Source: Myxococcus guangdongensis (GTDB lineage Bacteria; Myxococcota; Myxococcia; Myxococcales; Myxococcaceae). From it: a stretch of DNA of 64,000 nucleotides. Where the stretch lies: the NCBI RefSeq assembly GCF_024198255.1, contig NZ_JAJVKW010000003.1, positions 806,001 to 870,000 on the forward strand. Reading direction: 5' to 3'. Positions 8,257 through 14,453 of the stretch are shown here, in pieces (the stretch's first letter is position 1; every line of letters begins with the position of its first letter). The position numbers were made by a program, and so were the translations under genes. The notes under the pieces are model-generated. The model was not told the origin of the DNA. It made no database searches and saw only the letters and a program-made list of their open reading frames with translations.

Positions 8257-9870
8257 TCAGGAATGCGCGCGCTCCGCGAGGGGCTGGCTGCGCGTCAGGG
8301 CGTGGAGCTCCAGGCTGGAGGACTCCACCATCCGACGCACCAGCTCGCTCAGGGGCTGATGGGTGCCGGGCTCGCGTGAGTCCCGGAAGCTCGCGGCCCG
8401 CACGCTCCGCAGCAGCTGCGAGACGGCCTGGCGCGTACCCTGGAAGGCGCGGGTGAGCTCCTGCTCACTGGCCTGGACGAGCCGCTGCAGCGACTCGTCG
8501 GTGGGCGCATCGGGACCTTGGGGGCGCCATCCGGAGTCCCCCAGGCTGGCGGCGAGCTGGCGGGCCGTGTCGAGCTCCCGGGTCAGCAGGGCCGCCAGCC
8601 GCTCGCGCCGGGTCCGCTCCCAGTCCGGCGCCGCGATGGCGGAGGCGGCGCCCAGCCGGAACCCCGCGCTCTCACGCGTGTACAGGTCGAGCAGCAGGTG
8701 CACGCCGTTGTCCTCGGGCTCCGGGCCCGCGCCCAGCTGCTCGAGCATCTCCAACAGCCAGGCCACCATGCGCTGGCCGGCGACGCGCAGCTCGCCCTCG
8801 CCGGAGCGTCGCACCGCGAGGCCCAGATAGCGCGCCCGCTCGAACGCCTCGTGCTTCAGCAGGGACGGGTCATAGCCCCACAGGGGGCCGTACCTCGCCT
8901 CGAGCTCCGGGAGGCCGCGCTCGAGCAGCTCGAAGTAGAGCGCCAGGTGGACATAGACATGCATCGCCGCGATGGAGCGGCACACCGGCCACTCGTTCGT
9001 GTTGTCCGGCAGGGGGCGGTTCCAGAGCGCGCGAATCCGGACGGACTGCTCCGCCTGGTAGTCCTTGCGGAAGACGGCGTGCGAGTGCTGGAAGTCATAC
9101 CACTTGAGGTGGAGCGCCTCGTGGAGCAGGTGCTCGGCGGCCTTGTATGGGTTTCCGAGGACCCCCATGGCGAGGAAGACGGTCCCCGGGATGATGCGGG
9201 TGGTGAAGGAGCCGTAGGGGAACGCGCGCTCCCTGTTCTGCCATTGCGTCCGGTCGAGGACGTCCGTCACGGCGATGAGGTGGGTGTGGTCGAGCGCGCT
9301 GCGGGTGACGCGCGGCAAGAGCTCCTCCAGGATGCTCACCGCGGAGGAGAGGGTGGCGGTCGCGTTGGCGTGGGGCGTGCGCAGCGCGGAGGAGGAGCCC
9401 TCGCGCTCGAAGAGGTCGCGGAACCCCTGGCCCCAGGCGTCCTCCTCGCGCTCGTCGCACCAGACCCAGCCGTGGTGGAGTTGCGTTCCGATGCGGTGCA
9501 CCTGGCGCGCGCCGAGGGAGAGCGGCGAGGCGGGGGCGGGCTCGCCCAGCAGTCGCGTGGCCTGCTCGAGGATGTGCTGGGAGCGCGAAAGGGAAGGCGG
9601 GGTCTGTCCGAGCTGCAGCTCCCCGAGCGTGTCATTGAGCGTGGCGCGGAACACGGGGTCCCCCACGACGCGGAAGCGGGCCTCGGGGGTGGCCTGCCTC
9701 ATGGCCGAGGCCAGCGGGGCCGTCTGGGGCAGCCGCTCGGCGAGCAGCTCCGCCCGCCGCTGATAGCGGGTCCAGGTGCAGTCGTCGATGTAACGCCAAT
9801 CCCCGAACGGGACGTTGCTGGCCAGCGCGCCCTCGATGGACGCGAGCTTCTCCGAGTCATCCATACCCAT
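8257..9870 (-). CDS. HEXXH-motif putative peptide-modifying protein 2
   Basis: 537 aa (535 if the in-frame ATG at 9862-9864 is used). HEALH at residues 250-254 is followed by QHSH (261-264). Blocks shared with the neighbour are LHHGW, ELLPRVTRSALDHTHL, PGTVFLA, NPYKAAEHLLHE, RSIAAMHVY and HLLLDLYTRE. The two proteins have the same length and order of blocks but are well diverged elsewhere, especially in the C-terminal ~130 residues. They probably act on different positions or different precursors, or form a heterodimer. 51 bp separate it from the next HEXXH gene, consistent with one transcript. No transmembrane segment; cytoplasmic. Confidence 0.72.
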   Translation of the reverse strand: MGMDDSEKLASIEGALASNVPFGDWRYIDDCTWTRYQRRAELLAERLPQTAPLASAMRQATPEARFRVVGDPVFRATLNDTLGELQLGQTPPSLSRSQHILEQATRLLGEPAPASPLSLGARQVHRIGTQLHHGWVWCDEREEDAWGQGFRDLFEREGSSSALRTPHANATATLSSAVSILEELLPRVTRSALDHTHLIAVTDVLDRTQWQNRERAFPYGSFTTRIIPGTVFLAMGVLGNPYKAAEHLLHEALHLKWYDFQHSHAVFRKDYQAEQSVRIRALWNRPLPDNTNEWPVCRSIAAMHVYVHLALYFELLERGLPELEARYGPLWGYDPSLLKHEAFERARYLGLAVRRSGEGELRVAGQRMVAWLLEMLEQLGAGPEPEDNGVHLLLDLYTRESAGFRLGAASAIAAPDWERTRRERLAALLTRELDTARQLAASLGDSGWRPQGPDAPTDESLQRLVQASEQELTRAFQGTRQAVSQLLRSVRAASFRDSREPGTHQPLSELVRRMVESSSLELHALTRSQPLAERAHS

Positions 9871-9940
9871 TCGTCACGTCCGTGAGGCTTGGCGCCGCGC
9901 CCGGGAGCGCGGACGGAGTGGAGGGACAACGGCACCGAAC

Positions 9941-10003
9941 GCGGGAGCCCGCGACTGGCTCCTCGTGGGCTCCCGCGCAATCAGCTCCATGGCTCATCGC
10001 CAT
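9941..10003 (-). promoter_or_regulatory. Conserved double-hairpin element behind precursor 3
   Basis: Read on the minus strand after the precursor stop: a short stem (ATGGC/GCCAT, 9989-10003), then a 10-bp perfect stem (9941-9950 pairing with 9967-9976, GCGGGAGCCC with GGGCTCCCGC). It lies between the precursor at 10034 and the HEXXH gene starting at 9870. No U-tract follows. A close relative sits at 10705-10766. The likely role is partial termination or RNA processing that keeps precursor mRNA more abundant than enzyme mRNA. Confidence 0.55.
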
Positions 10004-10033
10004 GTCTGACCACTTCGGTGAGCCGTCGCGGGC

Positions 10034-10246
10034 TCAGGGGTTGCGGACGATGACGCCGCCGCCGCCGGTGTCGGGGTTCTGCGGCGCCGTGTACGTGCTT
10101 TCGCAGGACACGTACGTACTGCCGCACGTGCCAGCGCCCGCGCTGGAGACCAGGCCTCCGATGACCGCGTCCAGGTCATCCGGGGACAGCTGGGACTCCT
10201 GAACCCACGACTCGGTCACCTGCTCACTGCGGATGGTGTCCTTCAT
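10034..10246 (-). CDS. RiPP precursor peptide 3
   Basis: 70 aa. Of two adjacent ATGs, the second (10246) matches the MKDTI start and SD spacing of its paralogues. The leader is residues 1-31, ending LSPDDLDAVIGG, a double-glycine leader with the hydrophobic spacing recognised by C39 peptidases. The predicted core is 39 aa, starting LVSSAGAGTCGSTYVSC. Two Cys lie 7 apart in C-G-S-T-Y-V-S and C-E-S-T-Y-T-A. It differs from precursors 1 and 2 by Glu for Gly after the second Cys and by a Gly-rich tail (GGGGVIV) instead of a Pro/Gln one. The family was not recognised as any described peptide. Confidence 0.8.
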   Translation of the reverse strand: MKDTIRSEQVTESWVQESQLSPDDLDAVIGGLVSSAGAGTCGSTYVSCESTYTAPQNPDTGGGGVIVRNP

Positions 10247-10297
10247 CATTGCACCTCGTGTGCTTGGGTTGGGGGTGACGAGAGGGTGCGGAACCGC

Positions 10298-10504
10298 TCA
10301 GCCCTTGGTGCCGGTACCGGGCTGCTGAGGCTGCTCGGGCGCCGTGTACGTGCTGCCGCACGACACGTAGGTGCCACCGCACGTGCCAACGGCATCCCGG
10401 GAGGCCAGGCCACCGATGACGACGTCGAGGTCGTCCGGCGACAGCTGGGACTCCTGGATCCACGACTCCGTCACCTGCCCACTGCTGACAATGGTGTCCT
10501 TCAT
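10298..10504 (-). CDS. RiPP precursor peptide 2
   Basis: 68 aa. The ATG at 10502-10504 is preceded by AGAGG with 6-nt spacing; the longer upstream reading has no support and lacks homology. The leader is MKDTI...LSPDDLDVVIGG (32 aa). The 36-aa core starts LASRDAVGTCGGTYVSC and ends in a Pro/Gln/Gly tail (APEQPQQPGTGTKG). It shares the C-(G)-(S/G)-T-Y heptad pair with its paralogues. Only 51 bp separate it from precursor 3, and the first part of its 5' flank is near-identical to that of precursor 1, so the unit was duplicated together with its leader region. Confidence 0.8.
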   Translation of the reverse strand: MKDTIVSSGQVTESWIQESQLSPDDLDVVIGGLASRDAVGTCGGTYVSCGSTYTAPEQPQQPGTGTKG

Positions 10505-10804
10505 GATGCACCTCTTGTGCTTGGGTTTGGGTGCTGCGGTGCATGCCGGGGCTCCGACGCGAGGCGAGACCTGGCTCGAGAGATGAGTCAGGTCAGGCAG
10601 GTTGGAGTTCTTGGCAGGCGCAAGCATTAATCCATTCTTTGGGGTGCGAGGCAATGGGGGGTGTATTGTTTTAGGGATGTCCTGGGTTGAAGACAGTCAA
10701 AGGGCGTGGGAGCCAGCGATGGGTGTTCGCGGACTCCCACGAGGTCAGCTCAATGGCTCATCGCCACGGCGGACCACCGCGAGATGACGCGGGGCGGCTG
10801 GGGC
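10505..10804 (-). promoter_or_regulatory. Intergenic region between precursors 1 and 2 with a candidate promoter
   Basis: 300 bp without a gene. An AT-rich island at 10620-10680 contains a plausible minus-strand sigma-70 promoter: -35 TTGCCT (10649-10654), 17-nt spacer, -10 ATTAAT (10626-10631). About 45 bp directly upstream of precursor 2 resemble the 5' flank of precursor 1. The part nearest precursor 1 holds the hairpin element at 10705-10766. Precursors 2 and 3 may thus have their own promoter. Confidence 0.45.
10705..10766 (-). promoter_or_regulatory. Conserved double-hairpin element behind precursor 1
   Basis: Paralogue of the element at 9941-10003. The 22-nt block at 10745-10766 matches 9981-10002 at 21 of 22 positions and contains the small stem TGGC/GCCA. 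The adjoining long stem pairs CGTGGGAG (10705-10712) with CTCCCACG (10734-10741). Relative to the other copy, stem bases have changed on both sides so that pairing is kept, which points to selection on RNA structure. Confidence 0.55.
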
Positions 10805-11023
10805 CTACGTGGCGACGGGGCCGGTCGGCACGGGCTGCGTCGGCGCGGGCTGCTCCGGCGCGGTGTACGTGCTGCCGCAGGAGATGTACGTGCTGCCGCA
10901 CGTGCCAACGCCCACGTTGGAGACCAGGCCGCCGATGACGGCGTCCAGGTCGTCCGGGGAGAGCTGAGACTCCTGAACCCAGTTGTCGGTCGACTGCTCG
11001 CTGCTGACGATGGTGTCCTTCAT
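10805..11023 (-). CDS. RiPP precursor peptide 1
   Basis: 72 aa. The start at 11021-11023 has AGAGGAG upstream with correct spacing. The 32-aa leader MKDTI...LSPDDLDAVIGG ends in Gly-Gly. The 40-aa core begins LVSNVGVGTCGSTYISC and continues GSTYTAPEQP with a Pro/Thr-rich tail. Cys are at core positions 10 and 17, in two 7-residue units C-G-S-T-Y-x-(S/A). The leader is acidic (DDLD) and almost invariant among the three paralogues, while the tail varies. That is the usual pattern of leader-guided RiPP enzymes. It is closest to the divergent promoter region and is probably the first gene of the run. Confidence 0.82.
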   Translation of the reverse strand: MKDTIVSSEQSTDNWVQESQLSPDDLDAVIGGLVSNVGVGTCGSTYISCGSTYTAPEQPAPTQPVPTGPVAT

Positions 11024-11103
11024 GGTGCTCCTCTTGCTGTTGGGTTGGATGCTGCGGTGCGCGCCAGTGAGGGCGATGTGATGCCTTCACGGCGAGCGTG
11101 TTT

Positions 11104-11131
11104 ATTATCCACTGCGAGAAAGTCTCGACAA
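11104..11131 (-). promoter_or_regulatory. Candidate sigma-70 promoter of the precursor genes
   Basis: Minus strand -35 TTGTCG (11126-11131), 16-nt spacer, -10 GATAAT (11104-11109, 5 of 6 consensus) in an AT-rich patch that stands out in this genome. Transcription would begin near 11097, about 75 nt before precursor 1. Confidence 0.5.
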
Positions 11132-11142
11132 TGGGTCATTGT
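11128..11142. promoter_or_regulatory. Inverted repeat (possible operator) over the precursor promoter
   Basis: ACAATG-GGT-CATTGT, a perfect 6-bp inverted repeat with 3-nt centre, overlapping the -35 region of the candidate precursor promoter in the 391-bp space between precursors (minus) and exporter genes (plus). It would suit a dimeric regulator controlling one or both directions. No regulator gene is adjacent. The rest of 11143-11414 shows no gene I can support. Confidence 0.45.
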
Positions 11143-11414
11143 GTATCTGTCTTGTGTTGTCGGGCTGGATAATTCCGTGATGCAAGGGCTGGATGGTGAG
11201 TGATTGGAGTGCGGGAGGACCCGCGCGTCGGCGTTGACTGAGGGGTTGTACTTAGCTGCGACGCGGCATGCGTCAGGTGAGTCAGACATGTCTCGGGAGG
11301 AGATGTCTGGATGACGCGGACGGTCTGGCTTCGACCCCATGTCTCGACTGTGTCTATGATGGCTCGCGTGTCGGGGGCGCGGAGGCGCTGCCCGTTCGGG
11401 GACAGGAGCTCGCC

Positions 11415-12230
11415 GTGCAGCGCAAGGCATCCATCTTCAGACGCGAGGCGATGGAGCACCATCGGGAGGGCCCGAAGGGGCGCGGCGACGTGCTGCGCAT
11501 CGCGCCGACGTGGGTGCACCGCGCGTACTGGGTCCTGATGGCGGCGCTGGCGTCGCTCCTGGTGTTCGGTGTGCTGGGCCGCGTGGATGAGTATGCCTCC
11601 GGGCCCGCGCTGGTCCGGGTGACGGAGCTGACGCCCCTGGTGAGCCCCACGTCGGGCGTGGTGGCGCACGTGCGCGTGCAGCCCGGGCAGAAGGTCCTCG
11701 CGGGCCAGCCCCTGGTCGGCCTGGTGCACGCGCCCGCCTCAACCGAGCAGTCCGTGTCCCAGCGGGAGCTGACCGCGCCCTTCGAGGGCGTGGTGAGGGA
11801 CGTGGACGCGCGGCCGGGGCAGCAGCTCGCGCCGGGGCAGCGGGTGCTCTCCCTGACGGCGCGGGAGGCGTCGATGACGCTCAACGTCTTCCTGCCGGGC
11901 CGGTTCCAGCCGCTCTTGCGGCCGGGGATGGCGCTGCGCGCCGAGCTCGAGGGCTTCGAGCGCTCCTATCAGGACCTGGTCATCGTCTCCGTGGGGGACC
12001 AGCTCATCGCCCCCGGCGAGCTCAAGCGCTACCTGGGCGCGGAGCTGGAGGGGCGGCAGGGGACGGCGGAGGCGGTGGTCCTGGTGACGGCGCGCCTGCC
12101 GGGGCCCACCTTCGAGAGCCAGGGGTTGTCCTTCGGCTATGTCGACGGGATGCCCGCGCGCGCGCAGGTTCGCGTGCGCTCCGAGCGTCTCTTGATGCAA
12201 CTGCTGCCCGGCTTGAGAGGACGGTTGTAG
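11415..12230 (+). CDS. HlyD-family secretion adaptor of the peptide exporter
   Basis: 271 aa from the GTG at 11415, chosen because AGGAG lies 6 nt upstream; an in-frame ATG exists at 11268 but adds an unlikely N-terminal tail. One transmembrane helix (about residues 36-55) is followed by a periplasmic lipoyl/barrel-sandwich part (ELTPLVSPTSGVVAHVRVQPGQKVLAGQPL) and a second half-motif (APFEGVVRDVDARPGQQLAPGQRVLS). The long coiled-coil hairpin of classical HlyD is missing, as in the short adaptors that accompany bacteriocin-type exporters. Its stop codon is directly followed by the ATG of the ABC exporter. Role: links the exporter to the envelope for release of the mature peptides. Confidence 0.82.
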   Translation: MQRKASIFRREAMEHHREGPKGRGDVLRIAPTWVHRAYWVLMAALASLLVFGVLGRVDEYASGPALVRVTELTPLVSPTSGVVAHVRVQPGQKVLAGQPLVGLVHAPASTEQSVSQRELTAPFEGVVRDVDARPGQQLAPGQRVLSLTAREASMTLNVFLPGRFQPLLRPGMALRAELEGFERSYQDLVIVSVGDQLIAPGELKRYLGAELEGRQGTAEAVVLVTARLPGPTFESQGLSFGYVDGMPARAQVRVRSERLLMQLLPGLRGRL

Positions 12231-14450
12231 ATGTCGACGCAGAAGAAGCCAGGGCTGCTGGAGCGCTTTCCCGCCTTCCGGCGCGTCCGCACGGGCCCCT
12301 TGCGCCGGCGCATCCCGGAGGTGCGCCAGATGACCGTGGCCGACTGCGGCGCGGCGTGTCTGGCCATGGTGCTGGGCTACCACGGGCGGGCGATGAGCCT
12401 GGAGGAGGTCCGCACGGCGACGGGCGTGGCGCGCGACGGCACCAGCGCCCGGGCCCTCCTCGACTCGGCGCGCCGGTTGGGGTTGCGCGGACGCGGCGTC
12501 TCCATCGACCTGGACCGGCTGCCCTTCCTGCCGCCGGGCACCATCCTGCACTGGCGCTTCTCGCACTACGTCGTGCTGGAGCGGCAGGTGCCCGGCGGCG
12601 TGGCCATCGTCGACCCGGAGCAGGGCCGCCGGGTCGTGACGATGGAGCAGTTCAGCCAGTGCTTCACCGGCGTGGCGCTGCTGCTCGAGCCCGCCGACGA
12701 CTTCACGCCCGGCTCGACGCGGCGCGGGACGTGGCGCTACCTCTGGCCGCTCCTGCGCGAGTCGGGGACGCTCAGCCGCATCGTCGTGCTGTCGGGCTCG
12801 CTGCAGCTGTTCGCCCTGGGGCTGCCCCTGTTGACGGGGATGGTGGTGGACCGGGTGGTGCCCCGGGCGGACTACGGGCTGCTCGGGGTGCTCGCGGCGT
12901 TGATGGGCACGCTGCTGCTGTTCCAGTTCCTCGCGTCCCTGGTGCGCTCCCAGCTGCTGCTGGAGCTGCACTCGCGCATCGACTCGGCCGTGACGCTCGG
13001 GTTCCTCGAGCACCTGGTCAGCCTGGCCTACCCCTTCTTCCAGCTGCGCCCGGTGGGCGACCTGGTGATGCGGCTCAACATCCAGACGCGGGTGCGCGAC
13101 ATCCTCTCCAGCGCCGCGGTGTCGGGCCTGCTGGACGGCTCGCTGGTCCTGCTCAACCTGGGCGTGCTGCTGGTGGCGGACGTCCGGCTGGGCGTGCTGG
13201 TCGTCGGCCTGGGCCTGGCGCAGCTGGTGGTCCTGCTGGCGGGGCGCCGCTGGATGAAGAGCCTGATGTCGCGCTACCTGGAGCTGGATGCGAAGAACCA
13301 GGACTACCAGATTGGGATGCTGTCGGGGATGCAGACGCTCAAGGCGTTCGGCGTCGAGCAGGACGCCGTGCAGCACTACTCCGGCTTCTACGTGGACCTG
13401 CTCAACGTCGCGCTCGAGCGGGGGCGGCTGGGCGCCTGGCTGGACTCGTTGAACGCCTCCTTGCGGATGGCCTCGCCGCTGGTCGTGCTCTGTGTCGGCG
13501 CCTACCAGGTGATGGAGGGCCACCTGTCCCTGGGCGGGATGCTCAGCCTGAGCGCGCTGTCGGTGACGCTGCTGGCGTCGCTCTCGGCGCTCGTCGCCAC
13601 GGGCGGACAGCTGCAGTACCTGGGCAGCTACCTGGAGCGCATCAACGACGTGATGGACACCCCGCCCGAGCGCGACCGGCAGAGCCTGGGCGCGAGCCGG
13701 AAGCTCGAGGGGAACATCGAGCTGAAGGCGGTGTCCTTCCGCTACCACCCCACGTCCCCGCTGGTGGTGCAGGACGTCTCGCTGCGCATCGACAAGGGGC
13801 AGCTCGTCGCCATCGTCGGGCGCTCCGGCTCCGGCAAGAGCACCCTGGCCAACCTCATGCTGGGGCTCTACCTGCCCACCGAGGGACAGGTCGCCTACGA
13901 CGACATGGACCTGGCGCGGCTGGACCTGCATGACGTCCGGCGGCAGATGGGCATCGTGCTGCAGGACCTGTCGCTGCTGGGCAGCACGCTGCGCGACATC
14001 ATCGCGGTGGGCAACCCGGAGGTGTCCCTGGAGCGCGTCACGGAGGCCGCGCGCCTGGCGCAGATTCACGACGACATCATGGCCATGCCCATGCAGTACG
14101 ACACGCCGGTGGCGGACCGGGGGCAGTCACTGTCGGGCGGGCAGCGTCAGCGCCTGGCGCTGGCCCGGGCCCTGGTGCGTCAGCCCTCGGTGCTGCTGCT
14201 CGACGAGGCGACGAGCGCGCTGGACGCGGTGACGGAGCAGCAGGTCCAGCAGGCCATCGCCACGCTGGACTGCACGCGCATCGTCATCGCCCACCGGCTG
14301 AGCACGGTGCGCCGCGCGGACGTCATCTTCGTGATGGACGAGGGGCGCGTGGTGGAGCGTGGGACCCACGAGGAGCTGCTCGCGGGGCACGGCGTCTACG
14401 AGCAGCTGGTCCGGGCCCAGATGGAGCGCCCCCAGGCGCTGGCCGGCTGA
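12231..14450 (+). CDS. C39-peptidase ABC exporter (PCAT) for double-glycine peptides
   Basis: 739 aa in the order peptidase C39, six-helix membrane domain, ATPase. The peptidase has Gln33 and Cys39 in QMTVADCGAAC, His112 in SHYVVL and Asp128 in VAIVDPE, a complete catalytic set. The ATPase has Walker A GRSGSGKST (530-538), Q-loop VLQD, signature LSGGQ (634-638), Walker B VLLLDEA and the H-loop in IAHRLS. Such exporters cut leaders after Gly-Gly and export the core in one step, which fits the three precursors ending VIGG. It follows the adaptor with zero spacing and ends 3 bp from the convergent permease gene. Confidence 0.93.
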   Translation: MSTQKKPGLLERFPAFRRVRTGPLRRRIPEVRQMTVADCGAACLAMVLGYHGRAMSLEEVRTATGVARDGTSARALLDSARRLGLRGRGVSIDLDRLPFLPPGTILHWRFSHYVVLERQVPGGVAIVDPEQGRRVVTMEQFSQCFTGVALLLEPADDFTPGSTRRGTWRYLWPLLRESGTLSRIVVLSGSLQLFALGLPLLTGMVVDRVVPRADYGLLGVLAALMGTLLLFQFLASLVRSQLLLELHSRIDSAVTLGFLEHLVSLAYPFFQLRPVGDLVMRLNIQTRVRDILSSAAVSGLLDGSLVLLNLGVLLVADVRLGVLVVGLGLAQLVVLLAGRRWMKSLMSRYLELDAKNQDYQIGMLSGMQTLKAFGVEQDAVQHYSGFYVDLLNVALERGRLGAWLDSLNASLRMASPLVVLCVGAYQVMEGHLSLGGMLSLSALSVTLLASLSALVATGGQLQYLGSYLERINDVMDTPPERDRQSLGASRKLEGNIELKAVSFRYHPTSPLVVQDVSLRIDKGQLVAIVGRSGSGKSTLANLMLGLYLPTEGQVAYDDMDLARLDLHDVRRQMGIVLQDLSLLGSTLRDIIAVGNPEVSLERVTEAARLAQIHDDIMAMPMQYDTPVADRGQSLSGGQRQRLALARALVRQPSVLLLDEATSALDAVTEQQVQQAIATLDCTRIVIAHRLSTVRRADVIFVMDEGRVVERGTHEELLAGHGVYEQLVRAQMERPQALAG

Positions 14451-14453
14451 GGG

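Noticed and set aside
11268..11414. Longer HlyD-adaptor start at an ATG at 11268.
   Set aside because: The extension is Cys/Arg-rich, unlike family N-termini, and has no SD; the GTG at 11415 has AGGAG at ideal spacing.
14451..14453. A terminator between the peptide exporter and the convergent permease.
   Set aside because: Only 3 bp separate the stops and no hairpin is evident.
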